This document shows, in pieces, positions 23,183 to 30,628 of a stretch of 64,000 nt of DNA (position 1 is its first letter; each line of letters begins with the position of its first letter). The notes beneath the pieces are model-generated. The model was not told the origin of the DNA. It did not search any database and saw only the letters and a program-made list of their open reading frames with translations. The stretch comes from Streptomyces sp. NRRL S-455. Lineage in GTDB: Bacteria > Actinomycetota > Actinomycetes > Streptomycetales > Streptomycetaceae. The DNA is taken from assembly GCF_000717875.1 (NCBI RefSeq), contig NZ_JOCT01000009.1, positions 1-64,000 on the forward strand, read 5' to 3'. The position numbers and the translations under genes were made by a program.

Positions 23183-23215
23183 CGAATGGGCCAACCCTTC
23201 GGGTTGGCCCATTCG
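23183..23215. terminator. Bidirectional terminator between GNAT and trxA
   Basis: Perfect 15-bp stem (23183-23197 with 23201-23215) with a TTC loop, in the 92-bp gap between convergent genes. TGTTT follows on the plus strand. It abuts a parS (23217-23230). Confidence 0.88.
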
Positions 23216-23216
23216 T

Positions 23217-23230
23217 GTTTCACGTGAAAC
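23217..23230. other. parS: parS site (exact)
   Basis: Exact GTTTCACGTGAAAC one base after the GNAT/trxA terminator stem; the symmetry extends three bases on each side to a 20-bp perfect palindrome (23214-23233). Confidence 0.95.
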
Positions 23231-23260
23231 ACGCACCGTCCGTGCGACGGCTCAGCCGTG

Positions 23261-23593
23261 TCACTCGGCGATGAACTCTTCAAGGTCGCGAACGATCGCG
23301 GCCTTCGGCTTCGCGCCGACGATGGTCTTGGCGACCTCGCCACCCTGGTAGACGTTCAGCGTCGGGATGGACATGACGCCGTACTTGGCGGCCGTACCCG
23401 GGTTCTCGTCGATGTTCAGCTTGACGACCTCGATCTTGTCGCCGTACTCGGAGGCGATCGCCTCGAGGGACGGCGCGATCTGGCGGCAGGGACCGCACCA
23501 GGCGGCCCAGAAGTCCACCAGAACGGGCTTGTCGCTCTTGAGGACGTCCTGCTCGAAGGAGTCGTCGGTCACGTTCTTCAGGGTGCCGGCCAC
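23261..23593 (-). CDS. trxA: Thioredoxin
   Basis: 110 residues from ATG. Classic thioredoxin: active site WCGPC with the redox cysteines at 33 and 36, buried Asp27 before it, and the cis-proline in SIPT. It is reduced by the adjacent thioredoxin reductase and in turn reduces ribonucleotide reductase and oxidised cytosolic proteins. It starts 47 bp after trxB on the same strand; both should be expressed from the sigma-R-type promoter upstream of trxB. Confidence 0.98.
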   Translation of the reverse strand: MAGTLKNVTDDSFEQDVLKSDKPVLVDFWAAWCGPCRQIAPSLEAIASEYGDKIEVVKLNIDENPGTAAKYGVMSIPTLNVYQGGEVAKTIVGAKPKAAIVRDLEEFIAE

Positions 23594-23640
23594 GGCGGGC
23601 TCCTTAACTGGTTGGTGCGTGGGGCGGGTAGGGAGGGGAT

Positions 23641-24609
23641 TCAGACAGAGGTCTTCTCGGGCTCCGGCTGCTCCTCGTCCGCGAGAGCGGCGAGGTAGCG
23701 CTCGGCGTCGAGAGCGGCGGAGCAGCCGGTGCCGGCCGCGGTGATCGCCTGACGGTAGGTGTGGTCGACGACATCACCGGCAGCGAAGACACCGGTCAGG
23801 TTCGTGCGCGTCGACGGCGCGTCCACCTTCAGGTAGCCCTCTTCGTCCAGGTCGAGCTGACCCTTGAAGAGCTCGGTGCGGGGGTCATGGCCGATGGCGA
23901 TGAAGAGACCCGTCACCGGCAGGTCCGAGAGCTCGCCGGTCTTGAGGTTGCGCAGCTTCAGGCCCGAGAGCTTCGGGTCGCCCTGGATCTCCGCGACCTC
24001 GCTGTCCCACACGAAGGTGATCTTCGGGTCGGCGAAGGCGCGCTCCTGCATGGCCTTGGAGGCACGCAGGGTGTCGCGGCGGTGGACGACGGTCACGGAC
24101 TTGGCGAACCGCGAGAGGAAAGTGGCCTCCTCCATGGCGGTGTCGCCGCCACCGATCACGGCGATGTCCTGGTCCTTGAAGAAGAACCCGTCACAGGTGG
24201 CGCACCAGGACACGCCACGGCCGGAAAGGGCGTCCTCGTTCGGCAGGCCGAGCTTGCGGTGCTGCGAGCCGGTGGCGACGATGACGGCCTTGGCTCGGTG
24301 GACGGTACCGGCCGTGTCCGTGACGGTCTTGATCTCACCGGCCAGGTCGACGGCCACGATGTCGTCAGGGACGAGCTCGGCACCGAAGCGCTCCGACTGG
24401 GCGCGCATGTTGTCCATGAGCTCGGGTCCCATGATGCCGTCCTGGAAACCCGGGAAGTTCTCGACGTCGGTGGTGTTCATGAGCGCACCACCGGCGGTGA
24501 CGGCCCCCTCGAACACCAGTGGCTTCAGCGACGCGCGCGCGGTGTAGAGCGCCGCCGTATAGCCGGCGGGCCCGGAGCCGATGATGATCACGTTACGGAC
24601 GTCGCTCAC
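23641..24609 (-). CDS. trxB: Thioredoxin reductase (NADPH)
   Basis: 322 residues from ATG. FAD site [15 protein letters not shown] (11-), redox active centre CATC (136-139), NADPH site [15 protein letters not shown], and the terminal FAD-binding [15 protein letters not shown] with the catalytic acid region. It transfers electrons from NADPH to thioredoxin. It is followed by trxA and preceded by an anti-sigma/sigma pair reading in the same direction. A sigma-R-type promoter (24680-24707) lies 71 bp upstream of the start. Confidence 0.98.
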   Translation of the reverse strand: MSDVRNVIIIGSGPAGYTAALYTARASLKPLVFEGAVTAGGALMNTTDVENFPGFQDGIMGPELMDNMRAQSERFGAELVPDDIVAVDLAGEIKTVTDTAGTVHRAKAVIVATGSQHRKLGLPNEDALSGRGVSWCATCDGFFFKDQDIAVIGGGDTAMEEATFLSRFAKSVTVVHRRDTLRASKAMQERAFADPKITFVWDSEVAEIQGDPKLSGLKLRNLKTGELSDLPVTGLFIAIGHDPRTELFKGQLDLDEEGYLKVDAPSTRTNLTGVFAAGDVVDHTYRQAITAAGTGCSAALDAERYLAALADEEQPEPEKTSV

Positions 24610-24679
24610 GGCTTGATTCCTCGTCTCTGGACTGCGTCGTTCGGCCGGTGGGAGCCGCTCTTGGAGCTCTCACCCCACC

Positions 24680-24707
24680 CAACGGATCCTAAGGGGCGCG
24701 CATTCCC
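24680..24707 (-). promoter_or_regulatory. Sigma-R-type promoter of trxBA
   Basis: On the minus strand GGGAAT (24707-24702), an 18-bp spacer and GTTG (24683-24680) match the sigma-R consensus GGGAAT-N18-GTTG used by the thiol-oxidative-stress regulon of Streptomyces, of which trxBA is the classical target. It sits between the anti-sigma stop and the trxB start, so disulfide stress can raise trxBA independently of the sigM pair. Confidence 0.85.
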
Positions 24708-24776
24708 ACTGTGTCCGGGCACACGAAGATGCCACACCGTGCGGGTGGCCACGTAGGGCAAGGATGAGGCGCTTCC

Positions 24777-25706
24777 TCAGGCGGACGGGTAGGAGCGCTG
24801 CAGAAGGATCTTGCCCGAGGCGGTGGATGCCGACTGATCCACGCAGGTCGCATCGACAACGTAGGCAGTGACCCGAGTGGCGTCGGCAGCGTCGGGAAGC
24901 AGCACGAGCATTGCCTTCTTCCCCTGGTACCTGCCGTTCTCGACAGCGAGGGCAGCGTCGTTGCGTCCGATCCCGTCGCGGACGCACCCCGGCACGGTGG
25001 GCTGCCTGAAGACCCTGGGATGGCTGGTCCCGGAGGTCTCCGCGCCGAACGGGGTGCGGGAGCTGCTTTCCTTACTCTGGTTCTCGGCCAGGAGATCGGT
25101 CACCTGCTGCCGCAGCTTTCCCTCGGAGAAGGTGTCCGCTGGGGTGGTCTGCTGCTCGCCCGCCGTGTCGCGTGGCGGCGTGCCGTCGTCGAGTGACGAC
25201 AGCAGGACCGACCCCAGCCCCAGGGCCGCCACCGTGAAGACGGTCCCCAGAACGGCGATCCTGCGGCGCCCGTTCCGCGTGCGGTCCTTGCGACCGGGGC
25301 CTGTGGTGGAGGAGCGGGGCCGTCCGGCCGGCCGGTCGACGGGCGCCGATGTTTCACGTGAAACACGCGCACCGCTGTCGTCGCGGCCGTCCTCGGATCC
25401 GGATGGCAGTTCACTCGGCGGTGCCGAGGTGTCCGCGGCCTCCGGCCCTGTGGCGTTCAGCAGCGCCTCGGCAGCCAGGGCGGCGTCGATGCGGCCCGCG
25501 ACATCGGCGGGCATGCGCTGGGGCCCCGGCAGGGTGCCGAGAAGTCCGCGGATCTCCTCCAGAGAGGCGTGGACGTCCGCGCAGAGCTCGCACTCGTCCA
25601 GGTGCCGACGCACGTCGCTGCTCCGGGACGGTGGAAGAAGGCCCTCGGTCAGGTCGGAGATCTCCGCGACGTCCGGGTGCCCGGCCATGTCTGTCGTCGA
25701 CGTCAC
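24777..25706 (-). CDS. Zinc-finger-type anti-sigma factor partner of SigM
   Basis: 309 residues from a GTG at 25706 (GGAGG 12 bases before), overlapping the sigma-factor stop by 4 bases, the translational coupling typical of ECF sigma/anti-sigma pairs. The N-terminal ZAS-like domain has His35-x3-Cys39-x2-Cys42 (HLDECELC). A disordered linker is followed by one membrane helix (IAVLGTVFTVAALGLGSVLL) and an external C-terminal domain. It should hold SigM at the membrane and release it on a signal. The His-Cys-Cys signature can bind Zn or act as a redox switch, as in RsrA. A parS (25351-25364) codes residues 115-119 (VSRET). Confidence 0.88.
   Translation of the reverse strand: MTSTTDMAGHPDVAEISDLTEGLLPPSRSSDVRRHLDECELCADVHASLEEIRGLLGTLPGPQRMPADVAGRIDAALAAEALLNATGPEAADTSAPPSELPSGSEDGRDDSGARVSRETSAPVDRPAGRPRSSTTGPGRKDRTRNGRRRIAVLGTVFTVAALGLGSVLLSSLDDGTPPRDTAGEQQTTPADTFSEGKLRQQVTDLLAENQSKESSSRTPFGAETSGTSHPRVFRQPTVPGCVRDGIGRNDAALAVENGRYQGKKAMLVLLPDAADATRVTAYVVDATCVDQSASTASGKILLQRSYPSA
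25351..25364. other. parS: parS site (exact) inside the anti-sigma gene
   Basis: Exact GTTTCACGTGAAAC in the coding sequence, in the frame giving Val-Ser-Arg-Glu-Thr in the linker before the membrane helix. Confidence 0.95.
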
Positions 25707-26428
25707 GCTCGTCCACCTCCGCCCTTCACTGCGGCTGAGTCGCTCTGTCCTGTGTCTGATGGTTTCGCTCGGTGCGGTCCCGCTGCGGGTGGGACGGCTG
25801 GCCCCTGCGTCCGGTTCCGCTCGCTGCCCGGCTTCTTGCCCTCTCCGCCGCTGTCGGGCCGGAGGTGGGTGAGGAGCGGCAGGAGTCTGGCTCTGCCGCG
25901 CGCGCATCGGCTCTTCACGGTGCCGGTCGGCACGTCGAGGATGCGGGCGGCCTCCGCTACGGGGTAGCCCTGCATGTCCACGAGGACGAGTGCCGCCCGC
26001 TGGTCGGCCGGCAGGGTTCCCAGGGCTTCGATGAGCTGCCGGTGGAGATCGTTGCGCTCAGCGGGCGCGGAAGCCGACTCGTGCGGCTCCAGGAGCTGCT
26101 CCAGGCGCTCGGTGTCGTCGACGGGTGAGGTCTTGCGGGAAGCGACCTTGCGGGCACGGTCCAGGCAGGCGTTCACCGTGATCCTGTGCAGCCATGTCGT
26201 GACGGCCGACTGGCCCCGGAAGGTGTGGGCGGCCCGGTAGGCGGACACGAGGGCGTCCTGCACCGCGTCAGCGGCCTCCTCGCGGTCTCCCAGGGTCCGC
26301 AGGGCGACGGCCCAGAGCCGGTCACGATGCCGCCGTACGAGCTCACCGAAGGCGTCCGGATCGCCATCCACGTGGCGGGTGAGCAGGTCCTGATCGCTCA
26401 CAGCGTCGTACTCGGTGCCGTCTGCCAT
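25703..26428 (-). CDS. sigM: ECF RNA polymerase sigma factor, SigM type
   Basis: 241 residues from ATG. Region 2 (about 20-90) has DAFGELVRRHRDRLWAVALRTL and the -10-recognising AVQDALVSAYRAAHTFRG; region 4 (about 130-190) has LPADQRAALVLVDMQGYPVAEAARILDVPTGTVKSR with the HTH. A ~50-residue Gly/Pro/Ser-rich tail follows. The order sigM-anti-sigma-trxB-trxA is shared with Mycobacterium tuberculosis (Rv3911-Rv3914), the basis for the name. It starts 27 bp after the pseudokinase gene on the same strand and may be cotranscribed with it. Confidence 0.9.
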   Translation of the reverse strand: MADGTEYDAVSDQDLLTRHVDGDPDAFGELVRRHRDRLWAVALRTLGDREEAADAVQDALVSAYRAAHTFRGQSAVTTWLHRITVNACLDRARKVASRKTSPVDDTERLEQLLEPHESASAPAERNDLHRQLIEALGTLPADQRAALVLVDMQGYPVAEAARILDVPTGTVKSRCARGRARLLPLLTHLRPDSGGEGKKPGSERNRTQGPAVPPAAGPHRAKPSDTGQSDSAAVKGGGGRA

Positions 26429-26455
26429 CGGCCTCCTTCCTCGAGGCAGATGTCG

Positions 26456-28156
26456 TCAGCTGGTCACCTTGATGTCTGCCATCCTGCCGCGCCACTTGCC
26501 GTCGTCCGCCTGGATGGGCAGCTTGGTCAGCCACACCAGGAGGTAACGGCTCTTGACGGACTTGCCGGGCTTCAGTTCCACCGTCGTCCCGGTGCCCTCC
26601 GCGACCTTGGTGTAGGCGTCGAAGGACGTCGGCTCAGAGCCCGCGTCCGCACTCGCGCTGCGGAGCTCCACCGAGGTGTCCCCCACGAAGGTGACCTTCA
26701 CCTGTCCGACCTGCTGGACCTTGCCGAGGTCGAGGATGACGCCGACGCCCGACTTGAGACGGCCGAAGTCGGAGCTCAGGTAGTAGTCCGTTTGCCAGTA
26801 CGTGGCGGTGCTGTCGTCGTAGACCTTCCCTATGTCGGACGGCTTCTCGGAACCGTCGGGGCCGAAGGGGTCGAAGTCGTGTGCGCCGCTGATGGCGATG
26901 GGCTTGCCGGACGGGGGCTTCTTCGGGGACTTGTCGTTCCCGTCGTTCGTCTGCGTCTGCTTCGGCTCGTCGTTCTTGCTGCCCTGGTCCATGAGCGCGT
27001 CCGCCAGCTGCCAGCTGCCGAGGCCCAGTGCGGCGATGAGGAGCGCGGACACGGCCCACTTCAGGGCCTTGCCCGTGCGGCTCTGCAACGGTGGCGGCGG
27101 GGTCGGGACGGGCTGGGGAGCGCCGGGACGCGCCGTCTGACGGCCGTAGGAGCCCTGCTGGTACGTCGTGTGCTGGTACTCGGGCGGGGCGGTGAACGCC
27201 GGCTCCGGAGGCCGGATGCGGGGCATCTCGCCGATCGCCTTCACCAGCTCCTCCGGCGTGGTGCAGGGCGACTCGTGCCGGGAGGCGGTGGCGCCGTCGT
27301 TGACGAGCGCTCGCATGGACAGCTCGGACAGGCCGCGGTGTACACCGGCACGCACCTGGTCGGGGGCGATCAGGCCGATGTCCTTCGGCAGCCCTGACAG
27401 GCCGTAGGCGTCACTCTCGTACGGCCACCTCTGGGTGAGCGCCGCGTACAACAGGGCGCCGATGGCCTCGGTGTCGGTGCGTTGCGGGGTCGCGGACGAG
27501 ACACCCCGCAGGGCCGCGTTCACGGCGAGTCCGCGGATGCGCCACTGGCCGGTCGAGGCACGCAGTACGGCGTTGGGGTTCAGCCGCAGATGGGCGAGGC
27601 CCTCGCGGTGGGCTGCGGCCATGGCTGAGGAGATCTGGCTGACCATCTGGTAGGCGTCGTACGGCTCCAGGGGCCCGGCGGCGAGGAGCGTGGTCAGTTC
27701 CGTCGCGTCGGGAAGCCACTCGTGGACGACGTAGACGAGGTCGTTCTCCTCCACCGCGTCCAGGACCTGGACGAAGCGCGGGTCGCCGAGGAGAGCAGAG
27801 GAGCGGGCGGCCGCCAGGACAGATCGCGCCCGAGCGTGGTCCGCGGGCAGGATGTGCACGCCGACAGCACGGCGGAGCTTCTCGTCCACGGCTCGCCAAC
27901 TGCTGAAACCGTCCAGCCGGGTGACGCACTCCTCGAGACGGTAGCGTCTGGCGAGCTTGTGCCCACTGTGCAGCTCAGGCGGTGAGGTCTTCCCGGACTC
28001 ATCGGTCCGAGGGCTGTCCTGTACCTCGTCGCTGTCCGTGTCCCGCTCCCGGTTTTTGGCCACCCCGTCGGCCGTGGACTGGTCCGCCTCCGCGGTCAGC
28101 GACGTCTCGTCGCTGTTGTCTGCCACGTCGACGGCAGCCGTGCTCCGTTCCGCCAC
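26456..28156 (-). CDS. Membrane pseudokinase with a C-terminal sugar-binding-like domain
   Basis: 566 residues from a GTG at 28156 (GGAGG about 12 bases upstream; longer in-frame start at 28216). The N-terminal ~70 residues are acidic and disordered; a protein-kinase-like domain (about 85-335) starts LARRYRLEECV. The catalytic loop reads HLRLNPNAVL, lacking the HRD aspartate, and the DFG position reads IRGLAV, so the kinase is inactive. A membrane helix follows (KWAVSALLIAALGLGSWQLA), then an outside beta-domain resembling discoidin/F5-8C folds (YWQTDYYLSSDFG). It lies just downstream of murJ; in M. tuberculosis a pseudokinase is fused to MviN. Confidence 0.82.
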   Translation of the reverse strand: MAERSTAAVDVADNSDETSLTAEADQSTADGVAKNRERDTDSDEVQDSPRTDESGKTSPPELHSGHKLARRYRLEECVTRLDGFSSWRAVDEKLRRAVGVHILPADHARARSVLAAARSSALLGDPRFVQVLDAVEENDLVYVVHEWLPDATELTTLLAAGPLEPYDAYQMVSQISSAMAAAHREGLAHLRLNPNAVLRASTGQWRIRGLAVNAALRGVSSATPQRTDTEAIGALLYAALTQRWPYESDAYGLSGLPKDIGLIAPDQVRAGVHRGLSELSMRALVNDGATASRHESPCTTPEELVKAIGEMPRIRPPEPAFTAPPEYQHTTYQQGSYGRQTARPGAPQPVPTPPPPLQSRTGKALKWAVSALLIAALGLGSWQLADALMDQGSKNDEPKQTQTNDGNDKSPKKPPSGKPIAISGAHDFDPFGPDGSEKPSDIGKVYDDSTATYWQTDYYLSSDFGRLKSGVGVILDLGKVQQVGQVKVTFVGDTSVELRSASADAGSEPTSFDAYTKVAEGTGTTVELKPGKSVKSRYLLVWLTKLPIQADDGKWRGRMADIKVTS

Positions 28157-28275
28157 CGTCGTTCCTGCCTCCCCATCCGTTGCGCGCCGTCCGGCGCCGA
28201 AACCAATTGTGCCCACAGTCCGCCGCTATGCACGACACGCGGTGGCTGACGATGGTTGTGCGCCTACCCCCTGCC

Positions 28276-30585
28276 TCAGCGTCCCAGGCGTCCGCGGACC
28301 ATGCCGACCAGCGAGTTGAGTTCCTCGATGCGCATGCGGCGGGCGGCGAAGAAGAAGGTCACGAGGAGGACCGCACCACCGGCCAGCACCGCGGCGAGCG
28401 AGCCGACGACGCCCTGGCCGAGCGTGTGGCCGATGCCGTAGCAGGCGGCCCCGCTGAGGAGGGCGGCCGGGATCGACGCGATGCACAGCCGGGCGTAGGT
28501 CCGCAGGACACGGGCGCCGTCGAGGTCCCCGCCCAGCCGCTTGCGCAGCCGGCGCCACGCCACGCCGACGCCGATGGCGTAGGCCAGGCCGTAGGAGGCG
28601 GCCATGCCGACCACGGCCCAGCGGGGCGGGATGACGTAGTAACAGACAGCCGAGGCGCCCGCGTTGACCGCGGCCACGATGACCGTGTTGTAGAAGGGAG
28701 TCCGGGTGTCCTCGTAGGCGTAGAAGGCGCGCAGGACGACGTACTGCACGGAGTACGGGATCAGGCCGAGACCGAACGCCATCAGCATGTAGCCCATGTT
28801 GGTGGCCTCGCTGGTGCCCGAGGAGCCGAACATCAGAGTGCACATCGGGATGCCGAGCGAGACGAAACCGAACGCTACCGGCACGATGGCGACCGCCGTG
28901 TTGCGCAGGCCCTGGGAGATGTCGTCGCGGACGGCGCCGCCGTCGCCCTCGGCCGCCGAGCGCGACAGGCGCGGCAGCAGCGCGGCCATGAGGGAGACCG
29001 TGATGATGGCCTGCGGCAGGCCCCAGATCAGCTGTGCGTTGGCGTAGGCGGAGTAGCCGGTGCCGTCGATGGGCGAGGCCTTGCCCGCGGCCGTGGACAG
29101 CCAGATCACGATCATGGCGCCCGCCTGGTTGGCGAGGACGAACAGGACCGTCCACTTGGCGAGGGTGATGGCCTTGCCGAGGCCCTGGCCCTTCCAGTCG
29201 AAGCGCAGCCGCAGCCGGAAGCCGGTCTCCCGCAGGTAGGGGATCATCGCCAGCGCCTGGACCACCAGGCCGAGCAGCACACCGACGCCGAGAAGGCGCT
29301 GGCCCTCCGGCGGGATGGTGGTGACCTTCATCCCGGAGTCAGCGGCCGTGCCGTAGACGTAGATGAACATGCCCAGCGTCACGATGATGACGATGTTGTT
29401 CAGGACCGGCGTCCACATCATCGCGCCGAACTTCCCGCGGGCGTTGAGGATCTGGCCCATCACCACGTGGACGCCCATGAAGAAGATCGAGGGCAGGAAG
29501 TACTGGACGAAGGTGATGGCGACCTGGTTCGCCGCGGGGTCGCCGGCGATCGAGGGGGACATCACGCGAATCAGGAGTGGCGCGCCGAAGATCGCGAGGG
29601 CGGTGAGTGCGCCGAGCGTCACCATGACGAGGGTCAGCAGGCGGTTGGCGTATGCCTCGCCGCCGTCCTCGTCGTCTTTCATGGAGCGCACGAGTTGCGG
29701 CACGAAGACGGAGTTGAGACCGCCGCCGACCGTGAGGATGTAGATCATCGTCGGCAGCTGGTAGGCGACCTGGAAGGTGTCACCGAGGAAGCCGACGCCG
29801 ATGGCCGACACGATCAGCGCGGAGCGGATGAAGCCGGTGAGGCGGGAGACCAGCGTGCCCGCCGCCATCACGGCGCTGGACTTCAGCAGGCCGGCCGCGC
29901 GACCGCCCTTCTTGGGCGCGGGCGGGGCGGCGGGCTCCGGGGCGGGGACGTCGTCCACGGGGGGTGCGGCCGCGGCCTGGCCGGGGCCCGGGTAGGGCCC
30001 GTGCGCCGCGTACTGCCCGTGCGCCGCGTATTCGCCCTGCGCCACCTGGCCCGAGGCCGGTGACGGGCCGGGAACGGCGGGCGACTCGTAAGACGGGTGG
30101 CCGCTGCTCTGCTGCTGGTCCCGGAAGAGGTGTGCGAACGCGTCGGGTTCCTGGCGCGGCTCGCCCGCCTGGGAGACGAGGTCGTCCACGCCCACGAACT
30201 GGGTGGTCCGGGCGTCGTCGCCGTACGGCAGGTGGCGGGTGGGGCCCTCCGGCTCCGGCGCGGGTGTCTGGGCCCACACCCCCGGGTCCGGTGCGTAGGG
30301 CGACTGCGGTGGCTGGGCGTAGAGCTGCTGCTGCGGCTGGTACGTGCCCGGCGGGGGCGGCGGGTGCGCGGCACGGTCGTAGAGGGCCTCGGCCACCGGA
30401 TCCTGGGCGGCGAGGTCCTGGGCCCGGTAGGGGTCCTGGTCGTAGGCGTCCTGGAGGTACATGTCCGCGGGCGGCTGCGGCGGTACCTGGCCGTGGTCGG
30501 GCGGCGAATCCTCGGGCCTGCCCGTTTCGGGGTAGCCCGAGCTGCCCACGGCACGGCCGTGGTCACCGTCGTACGGCGCGTTCAT
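28276..30585 (-). CDS. murJ: Lipid II flippase MurJ (MviN)
   Basis: 769 residues from ATG. Residues 1-210 are a cytoplasmic, Pro/Gln/Tyr/Ala-rich low-complexity extension; the remaining ~550 form the MOP-superfamily domain with about 14 membrane helices (first: AAGLLKSSAVMAAGTLVSRL, with the early Arg of MurJ). It moves lipid II across the membrane for peptidoglycan synthesis. It is followed by the pseudokinase and preceded by the DUF6049 gene, the same order as in other actinobacteria. The N-terminal extension contains QD-Y units like those in DnaA domain II. Confidence 0.93.
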   Translation of the reverse strand: MNAPYDGDHGRAVGSSGYPETGRPEDSPPDHGQVPPQPPADMYLQDAYDQDPYRAQDLAAQDPVAEALYDRAAHPPPPPGTYQPQQQLYAQPPQSPYAPDPGVWAQTPAPEPEGPTRHLPYGDDARTTQFVGVDDLVSQAGEPRQEPDAFAHLFRDQQQSSGHPSYESPAVPGPSPASGQVAQGEYAAHGQYAAHGPYPGPGQAAAAPPVDDVPAPEPAAPPAPKKGGRAAGLLKSSAVMAAGTLVSRLTGFIRSALIVSAIGVGFLGDTFQVAYQLPTMIYILTVGGGLNSVFVPQLVRSMKDDEDGGEAYANRLLTLVMVTLGALTALAIFGAPLLIRVMSPSIAGDPAANQVAITFVQYFLPSIFFMGVHVVMGQILNARGKFGAMMWTPVLNNIVIIVTLGMFIYVYGTAADSGMKVTTIPPEGQRLLGVGVLLGLVVQALAMIPYLRETGFRLRLRFDWKGQGLGKAITLAKWTVLFVLANQAGAMIVIWLSTAAGKASPIDGTGYSAYANAQLIWGLPQAIITVSLMAALLPRLSRSAAEGDGGAVRDDISQGLRNTAVAIVPVAFGFVSLGIPMCTLMFGSSGTSEATNMGYMLMAFGLGLIPYSVQYVVLRAFYAYEDTRTPFYNTVIVAAVNAGASAVCYYVIPPRWAVVGMAASYGLAYAIGVGVAWRRLRKRLGGDLDGARVLRTYARLCIASIPAALLSGAACYGIGHTLGQGVVGSLAAVLAGGAVLLVTFFFAARRMRIEELNSLVGMVRGRLGR

Positions 30586-30628
30586 GGTTACCCCACCTCA
30601 TCGTCCCGGGCCCACCGGCCACGACTTC

